The notes below the pieces were generated by a model. That model ran no database searches and was not told the origin of the DNA. It saw only the letters and a program-made list of their open reading frames with translations. Both the position numbers and the translations under genes were made by a program. Shown here piece after piece: positions 22,701 through 38,790 of a stretch of 64,000 bases of DNA. Position 1 is the stretch's first letter, and each line of letters starts with the position of its first letter. Origin of the DNA: Lagopus muta (taxonomy: Eukaryota; Chordata; Aves; Galliformes; Phasianidae); assembly GCF_023343835.1 (NCBI RefSeq), contig NC_064447.1:8014001-8078000 (forward strand). Reading direction: 5' to 3'.

Positions 22701-24902
22701 GCTGGTACATTTACAAGCAAAAAGTCCTTGGGTAGATGCATGCATGACAACGTGGTTTCTGTTTCCTCTATCTAAGCTAATGTGTGCATCTCTATTACAA
22801 CACAAAAGGCATTCTTTGTACAAAACAGCATGGCACATTTAAAGCTTGCAGCGAAAGCTGGGGAAGGCTCTTCAAGGGTGATCTGTGCCCTCAGTTACAT
22901 TTCAAATTGCCTCAAAAGCAGTAAAAAATAAAGTGTTAAAAACTCCTGAAGTGGAAACACACAGGCTGCTCTGCGTGTTATGGAAAAAATGGAGAAATTG
23001 AGATTAGTTTTTACCATGTGGAATACAGCAATGGTTTACCAAGACAATTGGGACCTGAGTCTCTCTTCTCCTGGCTGTCATCACATCATAGATTTCCATC
23101 CTGCTGCCACCCATTTCCTTATATTAGAGAGATTTAGCAGGGATTTTCAAAGATACCTGCTGCTCAGATTTTGCAGAAAACTGGAAGTTCCACTGATGTG
23201 CAAATGAAGAGTCTGCTAATGATATGCCTCTAAGGAGAGCATACTTGCTCATCTGTACCTTTCAGGGACTGTATTTGTTAGAAGCATGACTATTATGATC
23301 CTCCTTTGCCTCTTCAAAAGCATTTTGGCTTTGTGTTTTATCAGTGTAAGAATGCTTGTTTCATGATGGCGGAAAAAAAACCTCTTTAATGTCAAGTACT
23401 TGCTAGTACAAGGTGGTGAGAGAGGTCCAAAATGAAGAAAGGAACTAAGGGATATTGCTAATCTCAGTTGTTGTTTCCATAGAGAGATGGGGAATATACT
23501 CTGCATACTCGCTGCATAATCGAGATGGAACAGTACATTCTCAGCACCTATCCAGATATAGCAAAGAAGTGTAATATCTGTCACAGCCTTGCCATCCAGG
23601 TAATGCATCTGATTACCTCAGTATCTGCAAGTGGATTCCTGTCACAGTGGAAGTTTGAGACACTTTCACTTGAGTATTAGGCAGGCAGTGAAAATTCCAG
23701 TGTTGCAATCTGGTAATATTACTCACATTTATAATATAATACAATGCAGATTAACTGTAATCTTCCATATGACACATATTCATCTTTGGTTGTGGGATTT
23801 TGGTTCAGGAATTGACCGCCATGGACTTAAGAATGAATTTATTGATACACACTTTACTAAAGCACTGTGTGTTGATAGCTGGCAAGTTTCTAATTTGGTC
23901 TTGCACAAGAGATTACAACCTGAACTCCTGTTCTAGAACTTTTACATTCTCTTGCTCCTTGCCCTTGAATTTTCTCTTCATCTTCCCACCTAACTTCCTT
24001 CCCTAACATTACTTTTTCCTAATTGCTCTCCTTCACTGCAGCCAAGCAGCTCAGTATTTGTCTTTCAAACTAAATTATGTCCACATAGGTAAATGGCATT
24101 TCCTAGCTTCCAGGAGAATAATTCCTATTATGTTTTACCAGCCTTGATTTCTGAGTGTCCTTCAACTGTATCTTTTGAACTACTGTTAGGTATAAACTAT
24201 CGTTTATTTGTAGCCTTTTGTGACAGAGGGGCAAATCAGAAAGCTTTTCCAGTAACACTTCTGATTTCAGAGCCAAGCATGCGAAACCTGTGGAACTGGG
24301 ATGCATTTACCTTGCATTGGAAAGTACTTCAAAACTCAGTCTAAACCACGGTGTCCTCAGTGTAATGATTTCTGGCCTTATGAGATCCCAGGTACCAAGT
24401 AACATCTTTTTAAAAAGTGTAATATTTAAGGATGGACTGTGATATTCAATGGCACTGCCTGAAATGACTTATAATTGTAGCCGAATATTGGATATTTGTG
24501 ACTTCAGTTGTGTGTTTCTAAGTGAACCATACTCAGGCAACACTGAGCCCTGAAACTGCACAGGCTGTCCTGTGGTCATTAGCAGATCCTGTGCATACTG
24601 TTCATAACAGCACTAATGCTTGGGGGATGAGCAGGAGCACTAAAACTTTTGGAAATACCAAGTTTCAAAGAAAAGCACAAACTCGTTCAAGAATTCCTCA
24701 GTTTAACCAGATAAATTGGACATTCTGAGCAGGAACACAGGAACATTGAAAGAACTGTAAAAATCTGGAAGTCATACCATATCATCCTTTCTTTTTTGTG
24801 TGTCATTAACTTTGCTTTTTTCCTTTCTCTGTAGACAGGAGTCGGATAGATTCCCAGTCATCATCAAAAAGAGGGAGCAGAAGAGAGCTTCAGTCTTTGT
24901 AG
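19665..24902 (+). CDS. NSMCE1: NSMCE1, SMC5-SMC6 complex RING subunit (whole coding span, 7 coding exons)
   Basis: NSMCE1 is the RING-finger subunit of the nuclear SMC5/6 complex, acting with MAGE-family NSMCE3 and NSMCE4 in DNA repair and genome stability. Coding exons 19665-19782, 21078-21199, 21744-21821, 22392-22538, 23483-23599, 24271-24391 and 24835-24902 join in frame to 256 codons plus stop (human 266). The N-terminal winged-helix region includes [18 protein letters not shown] and [18 protein letters not shown], very close to human. The C-terminal RING-like domain has all eight ligands: C185, C188, C198, C201, H206, C209, C222, C225 (C4HC3). The start has a strong context (cgccATGg). 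The C-terminal tail differs from, and is slightly shorter than, human. Introns hold no other gene that I can support. Confidence 0.95.
21078..21199 (+). CDS. NSMCE1: NSMCE1 coding exon 2
   Basis: The acceptor is ttattttcag and the donor gtaagt. It encodes [20 protein letters not shown] and ends DGRTHYAL, matching human VDKLEDFINNINSVLE and DGRPIYAL. Confidence 0.93.
21744..21821 (+). CDS. NSMCE1: NSMCE1 coding exon 3
   Basis: The 78-nt exon has acceptor tttggtag and donor gtaagt. It encodes 26 residues including [19 protein letters not shown] (human ISKMATDFAENELDLFRKA). Confidence 0.94.
22392..22538 (+). CDS. NSMCE1: NSMCE1 coding exon 4
   Basis: The 147-nt exon has acceptor tttctatag and donor gtaact. 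It encodes [20 protein letters not shown] through KWLSE, part of the winged-helix region that binds NSMCE3 in the known complex. Confidence 0.94.
23483..23599 (+). CDS. NSMCE1: NSMCE1 coding exon 5: first RING ligands
   Basis: The 117-nt exon follows acceptor ttccatag, with donor gtaatg. It encodes [20 protein letters not shown] through [12 protein letters not shown], with the first C-x2-C pair of the RING (C185, C188). Confidence 0.94.
24271..24391 (+). CDS. NSMCE1: NSMCE1 coding exon 6: remaining RING ligands
   Basis: The 121-nt exon has acceptor gatttcag and donor gtacca. It encodes [20 protein letters not shown] and then [14 protein letters not shown], giving C198, C201, H206, C209, C222 and C225. 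Confidence 0.95.
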
Positions 24903-25070
24903 CTTCAGCTGAAGTTAGCAAAACTTGCTTTTAGTGATTTTTGTTTTCCCATTCTTTGGCAGAATAGCCAGACTGCACTGTATTCAGTAGTAACAGTGCA
25001 CTGTTAAATGTATTTATTTTTTCTAGAGTTTTAAGAAACTTACAATAAAACTGTCTTTGACCTTCCTGTT
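24835..25070 (+). CDS. NSMCE1: NSMCE1 last exon: C-terminal tail and 3' UTR
   Basis: The acceptor tctctgtag ends at 24834. The coding part, 24835-24902, gives [20 protein letters not shown] followed by SL and a TAG stop. The tail is basic and serine-rich. It is unlike the human KVFDPEKERESG tail in sequence. The 3' end is placed just past the AATAAA at 25044. Confidence 0.85.
25044..25049 (+). terminator. NSMCE1: NSMCE1 polyadenylation signal
   Basis: A canonical AATAAA lies 142 bases past the stop codon, followed about 20 bases later by a T-rich stretch (gaccttcctgtttttc). It is the first such hexamer after the stop. Confidence 0.8.
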
Positions 25071-25074
25071 TTTC

Positions 25075-26040
25075 TACACAATTATTGCCCAGACAACTTC
25101 CTAGGAGGTGGGTTTGTGTTTACAGTTCTCTGTATTTTGGGCTGGGAGTCTCAGTGCACATTTGTGAACAAAAGATAAATGTTCTTCTCAGTCCTGAACG
25201 CTGATTTATGCAAACGAATTATAATACAAAGCCTTTCTCAGCCGCTGTACTCCATATTTGTATGGTTTCAGTTGCAAAACTGAGAATGAAATCTGTTATT
25301 AGAACCACAGGGCTTGTAAATATTCCTCAACCAGTTCACCTATGTAACATTTTACATGGCTTTCAAGTAGCTGATCACACAGCACTTCAAGGTCTCTGCT
25401 GAATCCCTGATCAAGGCCTGGCTGGAGTCTGAACTTTCAGCTTGTACCACTGCTCGTTTTTTGTCTCTTCCTTTGACAGCAGAGTTCGTGTCATATGGTG
25501 AGGCCACAGGCAGATATGTTCAAGAAAAGATGGAACTTTTCCACAATCAAAACCAGTTACAAATTTCAGCTTAATCTACGAAGCATTAAAAAAAAAATCT
25601 AAAGATGATTTTTTTCCCCCACTGGTTTTTAGAACTAGTACTTCACACTGTTGTTTGCTGTAAAGATGCCTTATCCTTTTAAAAGTGACTTGAAAATGAA
25701 ACAAGGACTAAACGTTGCTAGATACTAGTGTGGAGTGGCATTGTATCTTTGCCTTGGCAGACAGCAGAGTCTGCAGTTCAGCTGACTCTTGATCAAAACA
25801 CAATTAAGCTTTCGATTATTTAATTGCAGTTAACTATTAATTAACTTAGTTTCATAGTCCTTACACTCAACTTTTTCCATATAGGAGACTGGTTTTTTTG
25901 TTGTTTATTTTTCCCTCCAGACTATTGAACCTTATGGTGACCCAACAGATGTTCTTTACAAGAAGGTTATATTAGAAACATCCACAAAAATAAAGTGGTA
26001 GCATTTATCCACATTCTTTTACCAAGCTGAAACAAGGCAT
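25075..26040. other. Intergenic gap between convergent NSMCE1 and KDM8
   Basis: About 1 kb separates the two convergent 3' ends. It is AT-rich unique sequence with an A-run near 25588. A further AATAAA on the plus strand near 25990 could serve a longer NSMCE1 transcript. No gene seen. Confidence 0.6.
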
Positions 26041-26041
26041 T

Positions 26042-26047
26042 TTTATT
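26042..26047 (-). terminator. KDM8: Candidate KDM8 polyadenylation signal
   Basis: The minus strand reads AATAAA 122 bases downstream of the KDM8 stop codon, the first canonical hexamer after it. Confidence 0.65.
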
Positions 26048-26168
26048 TATAGGGAAAAAAAACAGTCTCATGTTTAAATAGAATTCACTTCCGAAGCATA
26101 CCAGATGCTACTGTTCAGGATCTTTAATTGCTATTACAATACTAATAAACGTTATTCATGCTTCAGTG

Positions 26169-31293
<5,125 letters not shown>

Positions 31294-31759
31294 GGCACCG
31301 CAGCGCTGCCGGGCATGCGCAGGAGAGGCGGGGCGGGGCGGAGCTCCTCCGGGTTCTGAGGGCGGGAAGGAGCCGGGCTGCGGCGGGGTGCTGGGAGCGA
31401 CTGTGCGTTGTGAGCAGTCTGCCTCCAGAGGAGGAACAGGGCGTGAGAGCACGATGGGCTTTGCTAGCTTTCCTACTGCAATTGAGAGTAGACTTCAGTT
31501 TTAACGGAGTGCTTTTATGGAGTATTTTCGTAAAGAAGATGATGTTCCATCATCAGCGTATGGCATTTTGTGATACTTTTATGACCGTCTCGGTATTATA
31601 TAAATCCTGTATCTTAAGTGGTATTAATTCTGTGTACTTCTCATTAAGGTCACAGCATAGCTTGCTATGAGGCTGGTATGATTGACACATCCAATTTTTG
31701 GTTTGCCTGGGCCTCACTGAGTGAAGAGGATTTGTCACAAGCCATGTGTGCAGAGGCCA

Positions 31760-31995
31760 TACAGAAAGTAATGGCTCCTATCTGCCTCCATGGAAATGAC
31801 AACAAACAGAGCCCAATGACACTGTTTGATAGAGCAGATTCCCAGCTACAAAACACTTCAACACAGTCACCACCACCAGCTGTACATTTTTTGCCAGTGA
31901 TGAACAAGAGCTGCATGCCATGCTTGTAAATCCATACCAGCAGAGATGCCCCACTGTTGCCATCACCTCTGCTGAGGAGGGTGCAAGGGTGGAAT
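31760..31995. mobile_element. Mariner-type DNA transposon remnant (Galluhop-like), second copy
   Basis: The block begins near agaaagtaatggctcctatc, which resembles the mariner terminus, then runs through agcagattcccagctacaaa, gatgaacaagagctgcatgc and cccactgttgccatcacctc. The later part aligns by eye with the copy at 18893-19345 in the same orientation. The right part of the element is missing. No intact transposase. Confidence 0.6.
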
Positions 31996-34900
31996 TAATC
32001 TTTAAAAAGTATGGATGGAGGTCATCTATTAAAATAAACATTATATGATAGGCCTAGAATTTCCGTTACAAAAGCTAGTAGATTTTCATCTGGAATTTAA
32101 AGTTGATTTTATTAGTTTGTCCACTAGTTAGTCCATTGGTCCATCAGTTTTTACCTTAAAACTAAGGTAAATAGATCATTTCTGCTTCCAGGACTGTTGG
32201 CTGGTACCTCCCATGAGAATTACTTTCATTTAACATCTTCTGCATGGCAACAAACAAACAAGTAAATAAATAGAGAAAAGAAAATGAGAGTGTAATGTGC
32301 CCTGTGGTCCTCTGGTGAGAGTGTAAACTGATGATTGCCATGACAGCATTACCGTGGCTGACTTTGATTTTCCACTACAGACAACGAATGGTTGTCTGTC
32401 CGTCTGAAGAACAAAGGGATAAGCACATAAGTCTTTTAAGATTTTGAAAGTCTTCCCAGTTGTCTCTGCCTGCTCCCGTGGACAGGAGATGATTAATATT
32501 GACTAATAATATATCCAGAATTAATCATTACAGGAGAATTGTTTTGCTCAGATAAGCAAACTCTTCCTACTCGAGAGTGACAGACCCATGCGTTTTGATT
32601 GTATCTTTGAGTTGAGCGCTGCTGTAAAGCAAAAGTGTAATGATGGATATGTCTTTATCAAACTGTTCCCTGCACTGTGTTTTTATCGCTGCCATCTGCT
32701 CTGCTGAGAGTGGCAGCTGCCAGGTCTCACAAATAGCACTGCCATGTACTTTCGTGTAGAACAACATATTGTTGTAATTTCTGTGATATTATGAGATGGA
32801 ATAACTTTCCATGAGTTAAGGTGACATTTTGCTTGGCTCTTCGGGATGCATATTGCTGCAGTGTGTGTAGGACACACAGTGTTCTTTCTGGAGCAGGCTA
32901 TAAAAGCACACCCAGTTCCACTTTCAGAAATCATTGGAAAACGCTTTTTTTTCCCCAAAAATGTTATGAAACACCCATCTGGGACATAGGTGTCGATGCT
33001 AAGATGCAAATGAGACATATTCACTATTATTATAGCTTACTGTATGTAGCCTTAGTTACCTTTGCAGGATGGAACTTTTGTAAATCACACTGTTTTAAAA
33101 ATACAGTTATTTCCCTCCTTGCTTATATTGGTTTGAATCTCCTTTACATTTGCAAGCACGTTCCGACAGCTTCTTCAACATTAAAAGGAACAAAAAGTCT
33201 TTATGGCAGTAAGTACTCCTTGTGCTGTTACAGCTGAACCCGAGGTGGGGATTTAATTTGATTTCATGAGGTGTCCAGTGCCAGCTGCTCCTCTGGGCTC
33301 TTGAGAGATTGGAAAGAGATGTCTTCAGCATGGGCTTTTTCATAAGCTGATAGGTATATCATATCCTGAGATAGGATAGTTATGGTGGACAAGCAAGTGG
33401 AATACATTATTCTCTGTCGGTGTCTGTTTCTCTCCTCAGGCTATAGGAGGAAGTTAAAAGACTAACTTAGATGACCTCCTTGCTTTTCAGGCAGACAAAT
33501 GTAGGTGAGGTGAATCACATACTGAATACATGCCAAGGCATCCTCTGTGCATCTGTTTGTGCATTAAGAGTCGCAAAATATTTGGTATAGTCCATCTGCA
33601 CAGAGATGCATCTGCTACCTTTTCTTAAAAGTAAAGGGATGCATCCTCTTTTACATACTTAACTCATTTTTTTGGACAAAGATGACCAGAAAACCAGGCC
33701 AGAGAAAAGCCTCGTGGCATTTAAGTGAGGCTGTATACTCTAGAAATACTGGAAAGGTTGTATTTTGCTCCAGTAGAGCATTCCAATAGCTGGTAAGGGC
33801 TCCTGGCATCATCCTGATTTTGAGCTTACATTGGACCACCTTTTTATTCCAAGAGTAAGAAAGTCCTCTTGATAAACTACTCTTTATATTATGCATGTAT
33901 ACCTTGAGAAGAAGAATATATAAGTAAACAGTTTTTCCTTCCTCACAAGATTTACTACACCCATTGGAAACTTCTGTTTGATTTATCCCTCAGACTGGGG
34001 CTATAAATGCTGCATGAATTTGTTTTTGTACTTGTTTTAAGTATATTTAGAAGTGTACACAGTTATTTGAGCTCATACATCATATTCTTATTAATGAGCA
34101 CAGTATAATTATCGGTCGTATTGACTTTTGTTTCCGTGGATGTTTTAAAAAGATATTTAAAAGGCTATGCTGGAGTTTGCATCTGCTTCAGAAATTAAAT
34201 TTAGTCTGTGATTTTATTACCCTTTTTATTTAATTTATCTTAACTGTTGCTTTCAAGCTGTGAACCAGCTGTTGACTTTGAAAAAAAAAACATTGTTCAA
34301 TTTGAAAGGAACATTTTAAAGCTTAATGTAATGGCTGTAAGTAATCACTACAGCAATTATATTCTATGGTGTTGTGCGTCACTATAATAATACTGGAGGT
34401 TGTAAGAAAATGCAGGAGAGAAACACATCAAGCTCAGACTTTTCGGTGTTGCCTGTGATGCCTGCTGCCTCTCTGCTTTGTCTATAGGTTTGGTGCCACT
34501 TGGCTTGAATCACAGCAGAAAAACTGAAGCTCCACTCTGTCGTGGTGCTGTGTGTGCCCAGCAGGAAACAGGAGGCTTTTTCTTAGCCTTGTTCTCTGTC
34601 ATTATTTTCCAACTGGAAGTATTTTTTTCTTTCCCCATACTGGCAGACTGTAGATAGATGCTTGCTGCAATGGCAGGAATGTCTGCTGCTCTGCTGCCTC
34701 CTCCTGAAAAGATCCAAGATGTTGTATGTGACGCTGAGAGGAATTTGGGTTTTGTCTCTTCCGGAGCGATGCTGTACCCACCTTGCATGGTGCGAGTGGT
34801 AGCAGAGCTCCTCGTGAAGCATACAGGTCTGACCAGAGCTGGAGTACTTGGCATCTTGCAAAGTCAGATCACACTGCTATTTGCTCTGAAAATGAGCAGC

Positions 34901-36050
34901 TACTTGCCAAGGTGAGGAGAAATAATAGAAAAAGTTATAGTTGTGTTTTCACCCATGCAATGGAAAGAGATATCCTCCATTTCTGAGCTCTCTGGTTTAA
35001 GCCAGCTGGGCCTGTTGGGAAACTTTCTGGTCCACTGCAGAGAAGATAACAGAAGCAGCATGCAGTCAGTATCCCTTTGTGTTGTAACAAACCATGAAAG
35101 TGCTGTGCAAATTCCTCTGCCCTGGAAATTCTCCCCGTGGTGATTTAAAAGGAAATGTAATATGCATCATTGTTGGAGTGGGCTGCATTTCTCAGCGAGT
35201 GACCTCACTTTGTTTTCCACACAGCTTGTGTTTGGAAACTGCAGGCTGTGGTGATGCTCTAAAAAGGTGATCTCCCAGATTGCACAATGGAGCAGTGCCT
35301 TGCCCTTCCTCTGCTTTTGGCACTGTGTTTTACACGCAAATTCGAATCACCTGCTGGGCTAAACCATCAGTTCCAGATAACAGGCCCAGTAGGAAGGCTT
35401 TGGCTGAGCAATGCACTAAACCTTGCTGAATTCACTTTGTAGCGAGATCCTTAGGCAGAGGGATCTTTTGACAGCAAGATCTGAGTCAGTGCAATAATAG
35501 TAACAAGCATGCAGGGAGCTGCAGGCTTGGAACCTGGGACAAAATGGGAGACCAGGCACACTACTGAGGCGTGATCACTGGTGATAACAGTGCTTGGTTG
35601 CTGAGGAAGGACAGATGACACATTTGGCAGTTGGTTTTGTGATGGTACTTGCAATGGATGGTAGCCATGGTGATGCGATGGGGACGATCCTCCAAGAGCT
35701 AGTCCTGATTTGGTATTGGTAACACTTGGCTAGAACAACGTGTGCTTTACCTTAGAAAAAAGCAAGATTCCCACATGAGTGTAAGCATAGGCATAAGCAT
35801 ACCCACGTGTATCTGCATGTGTGTAGAACACATCTGCATGACATCAGCAGCAAAACGAACTTTGAAGTAGTTTCCCATTCCTCTGTCTATGTGTGGCGCA
35901 TAAGAAGACGAAAGCACTGATAGAGACCCAAGCACTCTTCAGAGATGAGTGCTTTCCCAGCAAGTGATGATCATGGATTTGGCTAAAAAAGAAAGGGACA
36001 GAATTCTGATTGTTGTGACAAGGCCAATTTGCCTCATGATTCACATCGTA
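31996..36050. other. Intergenic DNA right of KDM8, no gene seen
   Basis: Unique AT-rich sequence, short open frames only, none resembling a known protein. No convincing exon pair or CR1 end recognised. Confidence 0.5.
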
Positions 36051-36052
36051 TT

Positions 36053-36192
36053 ATTTAATATTAAAACATATTTATATATTAATTAATTATAATTAATTAG
36101 TAATTATATTATATGTATTATATTATATATATTATATATAATATTATAATATATAGTATATAGTATAATATATACTATATTATACTATATTA
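36053..36192. repeat. AT-only simple repeat / low-complexity tract
   Basis: About 140 bases made almost wholly of A and T, with repeated tatat, attatat and atagtatag-like words and many self-complementary stretches. It could form cruciforms and is probably length-variable. Confidence 0.92.
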
Positions 36193-37185
36193 AATATTAC
36201 AAATGTATAAACTAAACATTCAATGAAGTGCACTGCTAGGAGCTTCGCACAACGGCATGCCTTGGAAAGTTAAAAGCATATCCAGCATCCCAAGGTATTT
36301 TTTAATGTAGCAGAATGAAATTCTTTGGGTGCAGCAAATGAAGCCCATAAAGTGTAATGCGCTGTGAAATCACAAAGCTCTACTTTCAACAGATGGAAAA
36401 AAACAACTTTAATACAAAAGCAAAAATTGATAGACTCCGTCATATTCCAAATATCAAATTACACTTTAACAGTGGCCATTACTGTCTGCAGAGTGTATTT
36501 CAGTTATTACATGCACTTGCTGCTTTGTCACTGTACAGAATTTAAGGTGATGAATACTATATTCTTCTGTCTTCTTCACTCTAAGAAGTCAGACAAAGTC
36601 GGTGACAAATGGCTCCCAGGTTACACATGCTGCTTCTGACTGCTGTCTGCTGCACCTGTTCAGCTATTCTAAGCATGGAACCAAACCCCTTTAGCTTTAA
36701 TGCTGCTTTTAGGAGTCCCTGTGCTGGGGGATGTTGGGAGCTGCACAAATGGACAGAGATGATCTGCCTGTTGCCAGTGGCAGAACTGCGGATTGGAAAG
36801 CTACTGCCAGGAAGCTTCCCTGTGCCCTTAGCGAAAGGAACATTACCATGAGCACAATAAAGAGCTCACCTTTTCCTCACTGTGCTGCATCTGACTTTTC
36901 TGATATGCAGGGAGGAGCAGAGGTACCTATTCCAGCCGTCTCAGTGTGGCTTCAGGCAGCATTTCTTGGGAACAATTTGCTGTATACCCAGGAGATGTAA
37001 ATGCTAGTTTATGGGAAAGGTCCTTGTTAATTAGTCATTGTAACCTCACTAGGGAAAACCTGGATACAGGATGGATCTTGTTCTTTTTGGAATGCACAAA
37101 GTCAGAAGCACGTGATGCACCAAAGACATAAGACTTCTGCAGAGAAAGGTGACATCTCATAAATCTCTTGGAGACTTCTGAAGGA
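36193..37185. other. Intergenic DNA, no gene seen
   Basis: Unique sequence between the AT-rich tract and the ancient CR1 fragment. Open frames near 36357-37131 overlap one another and show no domain I know. Confidence 0.45.
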
Positions 37186-37189
37186 GGCA

Positions 37190-38165
37190 GCAAACCTAGG
37201 ATAGAAAAATGGATTTATGTATCTTGCTTGGATTTCCAGAAAAGAATTCAAGAAGGTCCCTGCTCAAAGACTTCTAAATAAAGCAAGCAGCTCTGGGTAC
37301 AAGAGGACAGGCTCCCAGATGGACACGTAACTCAAAAGGCATGGGAGTAAATGGCCAGTTTTCACAGCAGGGAGAGGTCACCAGCTGAATCCTGTGGGGA
37401 TCTGTGCTTCAGCTGTTTGACATACTCAGGTGCAGTCTGGAGAAAAGGCTGCACGATGACTGCTTGTTTGCTGACAGCACTCAGCTATTCAAGACAGTAG
37501 AAATAAGAGTTGAATGCAAAGAGCTGTGGAAATCCATCTGCATAACGAGTGGCTGATCTGATGTGATTCAGTGTAGATAAACATAAAGCGATGAACAGAA
37601 GGAAAAACAGCGCTAATTTTATGTGTACAGTAATGAGTACAGCAGAGATTGTTAAGTAACGAAGGAGACTTGGGGTTCTAAAATATGCTTCTGTTGCAGC
37701 ACTGGCCTGGAATCCAAAATGTAAATGATGTGTCAGGTCTAAGAGAAGAAGTACAACAGGTAACATGGTTACATCCTAGCATACATTGCAGGTGTTGCAC
37801 ACCTTGAACACTCTATGCTGTGCTGATCCTCCTTTCCAGAAAGTAAAGAGCAGAACTAGAAAGCATTAGACAAGTGACAAAGATGATCGCACATCTGGAA
37901 ATTCTTTTGGGGAAAGCTTTGCTTGGAAAAGGGACAGCTAAGATAAATATATGTGTATAATGTCATGTGGGGTAGGAAGGAATGATTGTTCAGTGCCTCT
38001 GTTTATGAAGGAGCTTGGGTGAAAGGAAGGACACAATAACACGTCAAATTCAGAGCGGAAAGGAAAGGGAGGTATTTTTCCACACTGCACACAGTGCAGC
38101 TATGGAACTCCTTGCTATGAGGTTGTGGTAAAAGCTAAAATAGTGGGAGTGTACACCTCTCTGGG
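37190..38165 (+). mobile_element. Ancient CR1/L3-type LINE fragment with reverse-transcriptase remnants
   Basis: Plus-strand translation, with frameshifts and stops, shows CLDFQKRIQEGP (from the CR1 motif LDFQKAFDKVPH), then an eroded NGQFS..WR-V-SG region, DDCLFADSTQL (FADDTKL) and ECKELWKS near 37500-37545. Further right, ggaggtatttttccacactg and tatggaactccttgctatga match the CR1 C-terminal LWNSLP region. The order fits one element reading to the right, heavily decayed. Confidence 0.75.
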
Positions 38166-38225
38166 GTATGATCTAAGCCTATGTGATTTTGGAGAGTACT
38201 CCTAATACTTGTGCAAGGGAGTAAA

Positions 38226-38790
38226 AATCACAGAATCACAGAGTGGGATGGGCTGGATTGGGAAGGACCTTACTGTCCTCCCAGCTCGACTCCCTGCTGT
38301 GCCCTGGCTGTTCCCCCCAAATCAGCCAGCTCACGGCCCATCTGTGTACTTGGGCACCTCCAGGAATGGGGCACCCACTGCTCTGGTCAGCAGTACCACT
38401 GCCTTACCATCTCTGAGTAAAGGCTTTCCTCCTCACATCTGATCTAAATCACCCCTCTTTCAGTTTAAAGCCATTCTTCCTTGTCCTATCATTATCAGAC
38501 CATGTACAAAGTAGGTTCCCCTCCTGTTAATAAGCTCTCCTTGAATACTGGAGGGCCACAGTGAGGTCTCCCTGGAGCCTGGCTAGCACTGAAGAACCCA
38601 GAAGGTCAGGAGGTTGTGACCCTTCTAGATGGAAATTTTCAATGGGCTCATGGGGCCCCCACCATTCCCATTCCTTTGCATGCTTTGTTGCTCTCTGAAG
38701 TGCAAGAATCATGGGGGTAAGTTCAGGGCTTCCTCCTGCTTCACAGCCCTGTTGCTGTCAGGATGGAGCCAGCTTTCCAGCTTTTCCTCA
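38226..38790 (-). mobile_element. CR1 LINE fragment, minus orientation
   Basis: Begins with atcacagaatcacagagtgg then ggctggattgggaaggacct, the reverse complement of a CR1 3' end, and continues through aaagccattcttccttgtcc and cacagtgaggtctccctgga, internal CR1 phrases. The right border is approximate. It abuts the older plus-oriented element. Confidence 0.85.

Noticed and set aside
32567-33024. Overlapping minus-strand open frames right of KDM8
   Set aside because: One has transposon-like flavour (KTQCREQFDKD), but the resemblance is too weak to call.
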